A stretch of DNA of 64,000 bases from the NCBI RefSeq assembly GCF_000721605.1, contig NZ_JOIZ01000017.1, positions 1 through 64,000 of the forward strand, written 5' to 3'. The stretch is from Streptomyces sp. NRRL S-37. GTDB taxonomy: Bacteria > Actinomycetota > Actinomycetes > Streptomycetales > Streptomycetaceae. The notes below the pieces were generated by a model. The model did not search any database and had not been told where the DNA came from. It worked only from the letters and a program-made list of their open reading frames with translations. The first letter of the stretch is position 1, and each line of letters opens with the position of its first letter. A program made the position numbers and the translations under genes. Positions 1-8,273 of the stretch are shown here, piece after piece.

Positions 1-261
1 CTTCTTCGCGATCACCGGGAGGGCGTCGGCGTCGTCCTGGGTGGGGCAGGCGACCCGGACGATCTGGCACCCGGAGGCGGTGAGCTCGGCGATCTGCTGG
101 AGGGTGGCGCCGATGTCGGACGTGCGCGTCGTCGTCATCGACTGCACGGACACGGGGGCGTCCCCGCCCACCGCCACGGATCCGACCTGGATCTGCCGGC
201 TCTTCCGGCGCTCGGCGAGCTTGGTCGGAACGGACGGCATGCCGAGAGAAATCGCAGTCAT
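1..261 (-). CDS. ispG: IspG, 4-hydroxy-3-methylbut-2-enyl diphosphate synthase (5' part, runs off the window)
   Basis: Only the first 87 codons are in the window; the rest lies to the left. The N-terminus begins [20 protein letters not shown] and continues with the IspG hallmark block around [20 protein letters not shown] and then [20 protein letters not shown]. The enzyme is the [4Fe-4S] reductive dehydratase of the non-mevalonate isoprenoid pathway, making HMBPP from MEcPP in the cytosol. Its iron-sulphur cysteines are in the missing part. The ATG at 261 is the first start compatible with family N-termini. Downstream on the same strand are the pathway gene dxr and an RseP-like protease, the usual actinobacterial neighbourhood. 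A strong hairpin separates it from that pair. Confidence 0.93.
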   Translation of the reverse strand, partial: MTAISLGMPSVPTKLAERRKSRQIQVGSVAVGGDAPVSVQSMTTTRTSDIGATLQQIAELTASGCQIVRVACPTQDDADALPVIAKK

Positions 262-384
262 CTGCTGTGCAACCCCAAGTCGTGGATCTAGGTCCGGCTC
301 CCCGTGAGCAGCGGGCTCCGGGCTCCGAGATTACGGCAATGGCCAACGCTCCAGCACATCGCGCCCGTAAACCCGCCCAAAGGG

Positions 385-419
385 CGACGGCCCGGAACCC
401 CAAGGGTTCCGGGCCGTCG
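385..419 (-). terminator. Strong hairpin terminator after the rseP-dxr pair
   Basis: A perfect 16-bp stem (385-400 with 404-419) and a 3-nt loop sit just beyond the stop codon of the RseP-like gene and before ispG on the same strand. It implies that ispG is not simply read from the dxr promoter. Confidence 0.8.
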
Positions 420-445
420 TGAACGGCGGGTGACGTGAGCCGGTC

Positions 446-1750
446 CTAGGAGATCCGCACCGGGTTCACCACGTCCGCGATCAGGACGAGGAGCGTGAAG
501 CAGACGAAGATCCCCGCGACCACGTAGGCCACCGGCATCAGCTTCGCCACGTCGAACGGTCCGGGGTCGGGGCGGCGCAGCACCTTGGCGAGGTTGCGGC
601 GCAGCGACTCCCACAGGGCTCCCGCGATGTGTCCGCCGTCGAGCGGGAGCAGCGGGAGCATGTTGAACAGGAACAGGGAGAGGTTGAAGCCGGCGAGCAG
701 CATCACGAACATGGCGAGCTGCTGCGAGGCGGGGATGTCGAGGGTGGCGATCTCGCCGCCGACCCGGGCCGCGCCGACGACGCCCATCGGGGAGTCGGGT
801 TCGCGGGGGCCGTCGCCGAAGGCCGCGTCCCACAGGGCGGGAATCTTCGACGGCAGGGCGGTGAGGGAGTCGACGGCGTCGCCGACCCGGTCGGTCATCC
901 AGACCACGGAGTCCCCGAAGTCCTGTCGGACGACACCGGTGGCCGCGCTGAAGCCGAGGAAGCCGGCCTTGACGTACTCGCCCTCGACATAGGCGCCGTT
1001 GCCGTCCTTCTTGGCGACCATGTTGGTCGCGATCTTCGCCTGGAGGGTCACCTCCCGGCCGTCGCGTTCGACGACGATCGGCACCTGCTGGCCGGCGCTG
1101 TCACGGATGAGGTCCGAGAGCGTGTCCCAGTCGTCGGTCCGGACGCCGCCGAAGGCGACGATCCTGTCCTCGGCCTTCATCCCGGCGGCGGCGGCCGGGG
1201 ACTGGGGGTCGGACTTCTTGCAGTCGTCGCGGTTCTCGGTCTGCGCGATCACGCACTGCGAGACCGAGCTGACGGTGGTGGTCTGCTGCTGGATGCCGAA
1301 GCCCATCAGCACGGTGAGGAACAGCGCCACCGCGAGGATCAGGTTCATGAAGGGGCCCGCGAACATCACGACGACCCGTTTCCACGGCTTGCGCGTGTAG
1401 AACAGGCGCTTCTCGTCGCCGGGCCTGAGCTCCTCGAAGGCGGCGGAGCGGGCGTCCTCGATCATGCCGCGCCACGGGGAGGTGGAGCGGGCCTCCAGTC
1501 TGCCGTCGGGGCCGGGCGGGAACATGCCGATCATGCGGATGTAGCCGCCGAACGGGATCGCCTTGACGCCGTACTCGGTCTCGCCCTTGTTCCGCGACCA
1601 GATGGTGGGGCCGAAGCCGACCATGTACTGGGGCACGCGGATGCCGAACATCTTGGCCGTGGACAGATGGCCCAGCTCGTGCCACGCGATCGAGAACAGC
1701 AGGCCGGCCGCGAAGACGACTATGCCGAGGATGAACATCAGGGTCGTCAT
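446..1750 (-). CDS. rseP: RseP/YluC-type site-2 intramembrane zinc metalloprotease
   Basis: This 434-residue protein is a polytopic M50 peptidase. The zinc motif HELGH is at residues 24-28 inside the first membrane helix. A PDZ-like segment lies near residues 170-260, and the C-terminal zinc-ligand motif LDGGH is at 370-374. These enzymes cut membrane-embedded anti-sigma factors or signal peptide remnants after a site-1 cleavage; the substrate here is not evident. The start at 1750 (MTTLMFILG) places the first helix at the N-terminus as in the family, and the longer upstream reading adds only Arg-rich junk. Its ATG overlaps the dxr stop by four bases (ATGA), so the two are translationally coupled. 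Confidence 0.93.
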   Translation of the reverse strand: MTTLMFILGIVVFAAGLLFSIAWHELGHLSTAKMFGIRVPQYMVGFGPTIWSRNKGETEYGVKAIPFGGYIRMIGMFPPGPDGRLEARSTSPWRGMIEDARSAAFEELRPGDEKRLFYTRKPWKRVVVMFAGPFMNLILAVALFLTVLMGFGIQQQTTTVSSVSQCVIAQTENRDDCKKSDPQSPAAAAGMKAEDRIVAFGGVRTDDWDTLSDLIRDSAGQQVPIVVERDGREVTLQAKIATNMVAKKDGNGAYVEGEYVKAGFLGFSAATGVVRQDFGDSVVWMTDRVGDAVDSLTALPSKIPALWDAAFGDGPREPDSPMGVVGAARVGGEIATLDIPASQQLAMFVMLLAGFNLSLFLFNMLPLLPLDGGHIAGALWESLRRNLAKVLRRPDPGPFDVAKLMPVAYVVAGIFVCFTLLVLIADVVNPVRIS

Positions 1751-3009
1751 GCACGCGCCTCCGCGCTCGCCGTCCGGTGGGTCAGTTCCCGGGCCCTCGT
1801 CCGTGCCCAGGTCTCCGCTTCGAGGACGTCCGACACGGTCAGTGAGGTTCCCGTCGCGGGGGTGCCGTGTTCCTCGACGACCCGGGTGACGGTCTCCATG
1901 ATCCCGTTGAAGGGCAGCGTGCCGGCGCGGAACGCCTCCACGCACTCCTCGTTCGCGGCATTGAACACCGCCGGGGCGGTTCCCGCGAGCTCGCCGACGT
2001 GCCGGGCGAGGTTCACCGAGGGGAAGGCCTCGTTGTCGAGGGGGAAGAACTCCCAGGTGGACGCCTTGCTCCAGTCGAAGACCGGGGCGGCGTCGGGGAC
2101 CCGTTCGGGCCAGCCGAGGCCGATGGCGATCGGCCCGCGCATGTCGGGGGGCGTCGCCTGGGCCAGTGTCGATCCGTCCGTGAACTCAACCATCGAGTGG
2201 ACATACGACTGCGGGTGCACGACGACCTCAATGCGGTCGAAGGGAATGTCGTACAGCAGGTGCGCCTCGATGACCTCCAGGCCCTTGTTGACGAGGGTCG
2301 CGGAGTTGATCGTGATGACCGGTCCCATGGCCCAGGTGGGGTGCGCGAGGGCGTCCTCGACGGTGACGTCGGCCAGCTGCTCCCTGGTGCGGCCGCGGAA
2401 GGGGCCGCCGGAGGCGGTCACGACGAGTTTGCGGACGTCCGCGCGGGTGCCGGCGGCCAGCGCCTGGAAGAGGGCGGCGTGCTCGGAGTCGACCGGGATG
2501 ATCTGACCGGGCTCGGCGAGCGCCTTCACCAGCGGTCCGCCGACGATGAGCGACTCCTTGTTGGCGAGCGCGAGGGTGCGGCCCGCCTCCAGGGCGGCGA
2601 GGGTCGGGGCGAGACCGATGGATCCGGTGATGCCGTTGAGGACGGTGTGGCAGTCGGAGGCGGCGAGCCGCGCGGCCGCGTCCGGTCCGGCGAGGATCTC
2701 GGGCAGCGGCTCCCCCGCCCCGTACTGCGCACAGAGCGCCTCGCGCAGCGCCGGTACGACGTCCTCGCGGGCGACGGCGACCGTACGCACCCGCAGCCGG
2801 CGGGCCTGCTCGGCGAGGAGGGCGACCCGGCCGCCGTGGGCGGACAGGGCGGTGACCCGGAAGCGGTCGGGGTTGCGCAGTACGAGGTCGATGGCCTGGG
2901 TGCCGATCGACCCGGTGGAGCCGAGGATCACCACGTCCTTCGGTCCGTCTCCCGCCACGGGGTCGTAGACGAGGTGCGGGTCGGCGAGGGGGGCTGGAGC
3001 GTCGGTCAT
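1747..3009 (-). CDS. dxr: DXP reductoisomerase
   Basis: 1-deoxy-D-xylulose 5-phosphate reductoisomerase (IspC), 420 residues, the first committed enzyme of the MEP isoprenoid route. The NADPH-binding loop GSTGSIG is at residues 30-36. Later come the substrate and metal blocks [25 protein letters not shown] and [12 protein letters not shown], and the [12 protein letters not shown] segment, all in family order. I chose the ATG at 3009 ([10 protein letters not shown]). An in-frame ATG at 3018 would add three residues. It is coupled to the downstream protease gene by a four-base overlap, and ispG follows beyond a terminator. Two MEP-pathway genes are therefore close together. Confidence 0.96.
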   Translation of the reverse strand: MTDAPAPLADPHLVYDPVAGDGPKDVVILGSTGSIGTQAIDLVLRNPDRFRVTALSAHGGRVALLAEQARRLRVRTVAVAREDVVPALREALCAQYGAGEPLPEILAGPDAAARLAASDCHTVLNGITGSIGLAPTLAALEAGRTLALANKESLIVGGPLVKALAEPGQIIPVDSEHAALFQALAAGTRADVRKLVVTASGGPFRGRTREQLADVTVEDALAHPTWAMGPVITINSATLVNKGLEVIEAHLLYDIPFDRIEVVVHPQSYVHSMVEFTDGSTLAQATPPDMRGPIAIGLGWPERVPDAAPVFDWSKASTWEFFPLDNEAFPSVNLARHVGELAGTAPAVFNAANEECVEAFRAGTLPFNGIMETVTRVVEEHGTPATGTSLTVSDVLEAETWARTRARELTHRTASAEARA

Positions 3010-3110
3010 GGACCCCATTGTGTCGGGTCGCGACCGCTGCCGGGGTCCCGCCCCGGCAGCCCGGCTCCGTGCCCCGGTCCGATGATCCATCGTCCTTCCC
3101 GCCTCGCCGG

Positions 3111-3908
3111 TCAGCGGTCGACGTGGTCGACCTCGCGGTCGTTGCGCGGCTGGACCGGACGGTTGCTCTTCGGGAACAGCTCCCGGTACGCCGCGACCTG
3201 CCCCGGGGTGACACGCACCTGGTTCTCCAGCACGGTCCACTTGACGCCCTCCGTGCAGGGCGGGGTGGTCAGCGAGCCCTCGTAGCGGTACTGGTCGCGG
3301 TCGCCGGGGAGGAACCGTGTGAGGTCGACGGGCCGGGTGAGGTGACTTCGCCCGCCCTCCTCGGCCGGAAGGTGCTTCCACAGGTCCGTGAAGGCGGAGT
3401 GGCCCTTCGCCGCCCTCATCAGCACGGCGAGAACGGCGATCCCGCCCTGGTCGTCCTCGTGCACGAAGTGCATCTCCATGGCCGCGTGCTCGCCGTCCTC
3501 GGCGTGCTCGCTGGGGAGGTGGAAGTGGAACTGCCGCAGCCGGTACGTGGTGCCGTCGACGACGATGCCGCTGCCGGCGGAGACATCGGCCTGGACGGTG
3601 TGGCCGTTGTTCACGATGTCCGCGGTGACGGGTTTGTAGTGGACGGTGACGGGTGTGTCCGTCTCGACGGCGACGTCCTCGTCGAGGTCGACGGGTGACT
3701 GTGCGTGGCCCTTCCCGCAGGCCGCGAAGTCCTCGCTCAGCGAGGCCCAGTGCTCCGGGCCGGTGGCTCCCTCGTAGCTCCAGTGCGGTGCCTCCTGGGC
3801 CTTGTCGTCCGGGGAGGCGGAGGCGGTGGCGGTGCAGGCGGTCGCCGTGACGGCCGTGAGGGCGGCGATCGCGGAGACGACAGCCGCGCGTATGCGACGG
3901 GAAGACAT
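3111..3908 (-). CDS. Exported alpha-class carbonic anhydrase
   Basis: The 265-residue protein carries an N-terminal export signal (Arg-rich start, hydrophobic residues 8-24). There is a possible but poor lipobox at Cys25 (TATAC lacks the usual hydrophobic residue at -3), so lipid anchoring is uncertain. The mature part has the alpha-carbonic-anhydrase signature [20 protein letters not shown] with zinc ligands His128, His130 and His147. It also has the QSPVDL block near residue 70, [11 protein letters not shown], and the late [18 protein letters not shown] segment. It would interconvert CO2 and bicarbonate outside the membrane. It is transcribed alone; about 100 bp separate it from dxr, so a shared message is possible but not shown. 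Confidence 0.93.
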   Translation of the reverse strand: MSSRRIRAAVVSAIAALTAVTATACTATASASPDDKAQEAPHWSYEGATGPEHWASLSEDFAACGKGHAQSPVDLDEDVAVETDTPVTVHYKPVTADIVNNGHTVQADVSAGSGIVVDGTTYRLRQFHFHLPSEHAEDGEHAAMEMHFVHEDDQGGIAVLAVLMRAAKGHSAFTDLWKHLPAEEGGRSHLTRPVDLTRFLPGDRDQYRYEGSLTTPPCTEGVKWTVLENQVRVTPGQVAAYRELFPKSNRPVQPRNDREVDHVDR

Positions 3909-4092
3909 GCGGATGACCCCTCATCAGGTGTGGGAGGTCATCCACCTTTCGCCATCGACCGCAACGAACGAGGCAAGGTTCGAACAGGGAACGGCAAGGA
4001 AGGGTAAGCAAACACCCAAGGCCCCGGGACATGGCCCGCGAAACAGGAAAAAGCCCCGGCGGCAACGGAGTTGACGGATCGCGACGGGAGGC

Positions 4093-4130
4093 GGGAGGGC
4101 GACCGGGTGCGGATCCCGGGCCGCCCTCCC
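4093..4130 (-). terminator. Hairpin after the acyl-CoA dehydrogenase gene
   Basis: GGGAGGGC (4093-4100) pairs with GCCCTCCC (4123-4130), with an additional inner CCGGG/CCCGG pairing. It lies about 25 bp beyond the stop of the minus-strand dehydrogenase gene. Confidence 0.6.
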
Positions 4131-4155
4131 TTCGGTGCCGTGGTGTCGTGCGCCG

Positions 4156-6105
4156 TCAGCGGACCGGACGGTGCACGTTCTCCCGGGTGCTCGGGCCGGG
4201 TGTGGTGTCCGCGATCCAGGGGCCGTCGTCCGAGGGGTCGATGACACCCTGCTCCAGCCACGCGTACGTGCCGGAGAGCACGCCCTTGACGACCTTGCGG
4301 TCGACGTCGTCGGTGTTGGTCCACAGGCGGCCGAAGAGTTCCTCGACGCGGATGCGGGCCTGGCGGCAGAAGACGTCGGCGAGCTGGTAGGCCTCGCGGC
4401 CGTTCTCGCCCCGGCCGCGCAGCAGCTCCGCGCGGACACAGGCGGCGCTCATGGCGAACAGTTCGGCGCCGATGTCGACGATCCGGCCCAGGAAGCCCTG
4501 CTTGGTCTCCATCCTCCCCTGCCAGCGGGACATGGCGTAGAAGGTGGAGCGGGCCAGCTTGCGGGAGGTCCGCTCGACGTAGCGCAGGTGCCCGGAGAGG
4601 TCGACGCCGTGCTTGAACCCGCCGTAGGAGCCGGGGAGCTGTCCGGGGCCCGCGACGAGTTTCGGCAGCCACTTGGCGTAGAAGAGGCCCGCGCCCGCAC
4701 CCGCCCGCGCCTTGTCGCCGAGGGACTTCTCGGGGTCGATCAGATCGCCGGCGACCGAGAGGTGGGCGTCGACGGCCTCGCGCGCGATCAGCAGGTGCAT
4801 GATCTCCGTGGAGCCCTCGAAGATGCGGTTGATGCGCAGGTCGCGCAGCATCTGCTCGGCCGGGACCGCCCGCTCGCCGCGCGCCTGCAGGGACGCGGCG
4901 GTCTCGAAGCCGCGTCCGCCGCGGATCTGGACCAGTTCGTCGGCCATCAGCCAGGCCATCTCCGAGCCGTACAGCTTGGCGAGGGCGGCCTCGATGCGGA
5001 TGTCGTTGCGGTCCTCGTCGGCCATCTGCGAGGAGAGGTCGACCACGGCCTCCAGGGCGAAGGTGGTCGCCGCGATGAACGCGATCTTGGAGCCGACGGC
5101 CTCGTGCAGCGCCACCGGCTTGCCCCACTGCTCCCGGGCCGCCGACCACTCGCGGGCGATCTTCAGGCACCACTTCCCGGAGCCGACGCACATCGCGGGC
5201 AGGGACAGCCGGCCGGTGTTGAGCGTGGTCAGGGCGATCTTCAGGCCCTGGCCCTCCTCGCCGATGCGGTGGGCGGCGGGGACGCGGACCCGGTGGAAGC
5301 GGGTGACGCCGTTCTCCAGTCCGCGCAGGCCCATGAAGGCGTTGCGGTTCTCCACGGTGACGCCCTCGGAGGCCGCCTCGACCACGAACGCGGTGATGCC
5401 GCCCCGGTGGCCTTCGGACTTCGGTACGCGCGCCATGACCACCAGGAGGTCGGCGACCACCCCGTTGGTGGTCCACAGCTTCACCCCGTCGAGGACGTAC
5501 TCGTCGCCGTCGGGTACGGCGGTGGTGGCCAGGCGTGCCGGGTCCGAGCCGACGTCCGGCTCGGTGAGCAGGAAGGCCGAGATGTCGGTGCGGGCACAGC
5601 GCGGCAGGAACGTCTCCTTCTGCTCCCGCGTGCCGAAGATCTTCAGCGGCTGCGGTACGCCGATCGACTGGTGCGCGGAGAGCAGCGCGCCGATCGCCGG
5701 GCTGGCGGAGCCGACCAGGGCGAGGGCCTTGTTGTAGTACACCTGGGTGAGGCCGAGGCCGCCGTACTTGGTGTCGATCTTCATGCCGAAGGCGCCGAGC
5801 TCCTTGAGCCCGGTGATCACGTCGTCGGGGATCAGGGCGTCGCGTTCGATCCGGGCGCCGTCGATCTTCGTCTCGCAGAAGTCGCGGAGCTTGGCGAGGA
5901 ACTCCTCGCCGCGCTGGACGTGCTCGTCGGCGGGGAGGGGGTGGGGGTGGATCAGGTCGAGCCGGAAGCGGCCGAGGAACAGTTCCTTGGCGAAGCTGGG
6001 CTTGCGCCAGTCCTGTTCCCGGGCGGCCTCGGCCACCTGGCGGGCCTCACGTTCGGTGACGGTGGGCCGGGACGGGGACGGGGGTGACTCGGGTGTTGCG
6101 GACAT
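4156..6105 (-). CDS. Long acyl-CoA dehydrogenase (VLCAD/ACAD9-like architecture)
   Basis: At 649 residues this is longer than the usual 380-400 residue dehydrogenases. The N-terminal 470 residues carry the flavin dehydrogenase fold: LTEPDVGSDPA, the KLWTTNG block, GLRGLENGVTRFHRVRVPA, the IRGGRGFE segment and FEGSTEIMHLL, whose Glu is the expected catalytic base. The remaining 180 residues form a helical extension like that of very-long-chain enzymes, which supports dimerisation or membrane contact in those families. Probable role: the first FAD-dependent step of fatty acid beta-oxidation, with unknown chain length. I chose the ATG at 6105, well spaced from GAGGTGAG. An in-frame GTG at 6114 is the alternative. 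It has no beta-oxidation neighbours. Confidence 0.88.
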   Translation of the reverse strand: MSATPESPPSPSRPTVTEREARQVAEAAREQDWRKPSFAKELFLGRFRLDLIHPHPLPADEHVQRGEEFLAKLRDFCETKIDGARIERDALIPDDVITGLKELGAFGMKIDTKYGGLGLTQVYYNKALALVGSASPAIGALLSAHQSIGVPQPLKIFGTREQKETFLPRCARTDISAFLLTEPDVGSDPARLATTAVPDGDEYVLDGVKLWTTNGVVADLLVVMARVPKSEGHRGGITAFVVEAASEGVTVENRNAFMGLRGLENGVTRFHRVRVPAAHRIGEEGQGLKIALTTLNTGRLSLPAMCVGSGKWCLKIAREWSAAREQWGKPVALHEAVGSKIAFIAATTFALEAVVDLSSQMADEDRNDIRIEAALAKLYGSEMAWLMADELVQIRGGRGFETAASLQARGERAVPAEQMLRDLRINRIFEGSTEIMHLLIAREAVDAHLSVAGDLIDPEKSLGDKARAGAGAGLFYAKWLPKLVAGPGQLPGSYGGFKHGVDLSGHLRYVERTSRKLARSTFYAMSRWQGRMETKQGFLGRIVDIGAELFAMSAACVRAELLRGRGENGREAYQLADVFCRQARIRVEELFGRLWTNTDDVDRKVVKGVLSGTYAWLEQGVIDPSDDGPWIADTTPGPSTRENVHRPVR

Positions 6106-6301
6106 GAGGCTCACCTCGCCGCGAAGGGGACGGTGTCATTACATTACCGACTGGTGCTACCCGATCGTATGTACCCGATCCGTAGCCGCTCCGCCACCCT
6201 TCGTGCGGCCGTACGGCCGACTCTCCCGCCCTCGGGGGGCGGGTGGGAGTGAGGGACAATTCCTTCAACACCCTCTGCGGTCCGACCCGGCTTCGGAGAA
6301 A

Positions 6302-6323
6302 GCTGTCGAAGCGCTTCGACAGC
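6302..6323. promoter_or_regulatory. LacI-type operator 1 (22-bp perfect palindrome)
   Basis: The central 20 bases read CTGTCGAAGCGCTTCGACAG, a perfect palindrome with a matching G-C pair on each side. The core is shared with sites before the sugar-binding protein and the GH3 gene. It lies about 100 bp upstream of the LacI-family gene, as expected for autoregulation. Confidence 0.85.
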
Positions 6324-6394
6324 CTATGGACACCCGTCATCCTGTGAAGCTACTGTCGGATCACCCTCACCCACCCCCTGTATATCGCGCGCAT

Positions 6395-6411
6395 TGTCGA
6401 AGCGCTTCACA
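6395..6411. promoter_or_regulatory. LacI-type operator 2 (imperfect)
   Basis: TGTCGAAGCGCTTCACA keeps the ten-base core GAAGCGCTTC of the other sites but lacks one G in the right arm. It sits 14 bp before the regulator's ATG, where a bound repressor would block transcription or translation initiation. Confidence 0.75.
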
Positions 6412-6425
6412 CGCTTGGAGACTGG

Positions 6426-7436
6426 ATGGTCACCCTCGCCGAGGTCGCCCAGCACGCCGGAGTCTCCGCGAGCACGGTGAGCTATGTCCTCAGCGGCAAG
6501 CGGTCCATCTCCGTGAACACCCGGCAGCGGGTCGAGCGGAGCATCCGCGAACTCGGGTACCACCCGAACGCCGGGGCCCGCGCCCTGGCCAGCAGCAGGT
6601 CCAACATCATCGCGCTGATGATCCCGCTGCGTACGGACATGTACGTGCCGGTGATGATGGAGATCGCCATCGCGGTGGCCACCACGGCCCGCACCCACGG
6701 GTACGACGTGCTGCTGCTCACCGGTGAGGAGGGCCCGGACGCGGTGCGCCGGGTCGCGGGCAGCGGACTCGCCGACGGCATGATCCTGATGGACGTCGAA
6801 CTCGACGACGAGCGCCTCCCGCTGCTGCGGGAGACCGACCGGCCGGCGGTGCTGATCGGTCTCCCCGCCGACACCACCGGCCTGACCTGCGTCGACCTCG
6901 ACTTCAAGGCCACCGGTGCGCTGTGCGTGGAGCATCTCGCCCAGCGGGGGCACCACGACATCGCCGTCATCGGCGAGGCACCGGCGGTCTACGAACGGCA
7001 CACCGGCTTCGCCGAGCGCACCCTGGACGGGCTGCGCGGCCGGGCGCGGGAGCTGGGACTGCGGCTGCTGCACCGGCCCTGCGAGGGCGGGTACGACGCG
7101 ATGTCCGTGACGCTCGCCCGGATCCTCGACGAACGCCCCGGCACCACGGGCTTCGTCGTGCAGAACGAGGCGGCGGTGGAACCGCTGCTCGCCCTGCTGC
7201 GCCAGCAGGGCCGTGCCGTGCCCGAGGACGTCTCGGTGGTCGCGATCTGCCCGGAGCAGGTCGCCGTGCAGGCCTCGGTGCGGCTGACGTCGGTCGCCGT
7301 CCCCGCGCAGGAGATGGGCCGGCTCGCCGTGGAACAGCTGGTCGCCAAGCTCGACGGGCGGGGCGGCGACGAGGTCGTGCTGATCGCGCCCGAACTGACC
7401 GTCCGCGCCAGCTCGGGCCCGGCACCCGCCCAGTAG
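6426..7436 (+). CDS. LacI-family transcriptional repressor of the glycan locus
   Basis: A 336-residue regulator with an N-terminal LacI helix-turn-helix (residues 3-55: LAEVAQHAGVSASTVSYVLS followed by the hinge-helix type NAGARALASS). A periplasmic-binding-protein-like sugar-sensing domain follows to the C-terminus. It converges on the GH12 gene, and two palindromes lie directly upstream. The same core occurs between the sugar-binding lipoprotein and GH3 genes. This makes it the obvious repressor of the locus and of itself, released by an unknown oligosaccharide. The effector cannot be read from sequence; a xyloglucan fragment is the best guess from the gene content. Confidence 0.93.
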   Translation: MVTLAEVAQHAGVSASTVSYVLSGKRSISVNTRQRVERSIRELGYHPNAGARALASSRSNIIALMIPLRTDMYVPVMMEIAIAVATTARTHGYDVLLLTGEEGPDAVRRVAGSGLADGMILMDVELDDERLPLLRETDRPAVLIGLPADTTGLTCVDLDFKATGALCVEHLAQRGHHDIAVIGEAPAVYERHTGFAERTLDGLRGRARELGLRLLHRPCEGGYDAMSVTLARILDERPGTTGFVVQNEAAVEPLLALLRQQGRAVPEDVSVVAICPEQVAVQASVRLTSVAVPAQEMGRLAVEQLVAKLDGRGGDEVVLIAPELTVRASSGPAPAQ

Positions 7437-7476
7437 CCCACCAGCCCGCCGTCACTCGCGGCGCCATGGCGCCACA

Positions 7477-7510
7477 CGCCGCCCGCACCGGACGACCGGT
7501 GCGGGCGGCG
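7477..7510. terminator. Bidirectional terminator between the LacI gene and GH12
   Basis: A perfect 15-bp stem (7477-7491 with 7496-7510) and a 4-nt ACGA loop lie between two convergent genes, positioned to end both transcripts. Confidence 0.85.
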
Positions 7511-7524
7511 CGGAGACGCGGTGC

Positions 7525-8238
7525 CTAACCGCCCGACACCGTCAGGTTGTCGGTGCGGAAGTCGAGGCCGCCGGACGACGAGGTGATCTCGTAGCCGAAC
7601 TGCACGTCACCGATGGTCTCGTTGCCCATCCAGCCCTTGGTGTCCTTGATCCACCTGAGGATCGGGAGGATGTTGACCGTGCCGGAGTTCGAGTCCGAGG
7701 TGCGCAGGAACGAGAAGACCTCGTTGGCGCCGTTGTTCCCCTTGTAGACGTTCCAGGTGTGGCCGCCGAGGCTCACGGTGCCCTGCGAGGAGCCGAGCGG
7801 GCCCACGGCGCCGTTGTAGTTGACCCAGAGCATGATCTCGTAGTCGTAGTCCGTGTCCCAGATGTCGTACGAGGTGTTGTACGCGCCCGAGGACGGGACG
7901 GTGACCTTGTAGCTGCTGGTGAGCGAGGACAGGGAGGTGATCGACTTGTTGATCACCTTCTTGGCGTTCGGGTAGGACTTGATGCCGCCGGTGTTGGGGT
8001 GGTTCGCCCACACGCCCCAGTTGGTGCCGGAGTTGGCCCAGACGCACTGGGCGCCGGCGCCGGAGCCCCAGATGTTGTTGTAGAGGGTGTAGCCGTTGAG
8101 GCTGGTGTTGCCCCACTGGTCGCAGGAGTTCCAGACGGCGGCGTGTGCGGGGGCGGAGGCGAGTCCGACCGTCGCGCCGAGCGCGAGGGCGGGCGCCAGC
8201 AGGGTCTTGGTGATCCTGCTCAGGGTGCTTGGTGCCAT
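7525..8238 (-). CDS. Secreted GH12 endo-beta-1,4-glucanase / xyloglucanase
   Basis: A 237-residue exported glycanase. It has an Arg/Lys-containing signal peptide with likely cleavage after AHA (residue 33), followed by a single GH12 beta-jelly-roll domain with no carbohydrate-binding module. The retaining pair is visible: nucleophile Glu134 in DYEIMLWVNY and acid/base Glu217 in FGYEITSSSGG. GH12 enzymes cut beta-1,4-glucan, beta-glucan or xyloglucan backbones. The neighbouring fucosidase and galactosidase favour xyloglucan. The start at 8238 has GGAAGGAA five bases upstream. It is the last gene of the minus-strand run, 35 bp after GH95, and is the only enzyme of the locus with an export signal. 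Confidence 0.92.
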   Translation of the reverse strand: MAPSTLSRITKTLLAPALALGATVGLASAPAHAAVWNSCDQWGNTSLNGYTLYNNIWGSGAGAQCVWANSGTNWGVWANHPNTGGIKSYPNAKKVINKSITSLSSLTSSYKVTVPSSGAYNTSYDIWDTDYDYEIMLWVNYNGAVGPLGSSQGTVSLGGHTWNVYKGNNGANEVFSFLRTSDSNSGTVNILPILRWIKDTKGWMGNETIGDVQFGYEITSSSGGLDFRTDNLTVSGG

Positions 8239-8273
8239 GGCGTTCCTTCCATGGGTGGGGGGAATTGCGGGGG

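Larger units (their letters stand above)
6106..6425. other. Divergent intergenic region holding the regulator's operators
   Basis: This 320-bp gap separates the minus-strand acyl-CoA dehydrogenase from the plus-strand LacI regulator. It contains the two palindromes at 6302-6323 and 6395-6411 and is locally AT-richer than its surroundings. No gene is visible in it. Confidence 0.8.

Noticed and set aside
629..2506. A 625-codon open frame on the plus strand opposite rseP and dxr
   Set aside because: It is antisense to two clearly conserved genes and its product has the Gly/Val/Asp-rich composition produced by reading GC-rich genes backwards.
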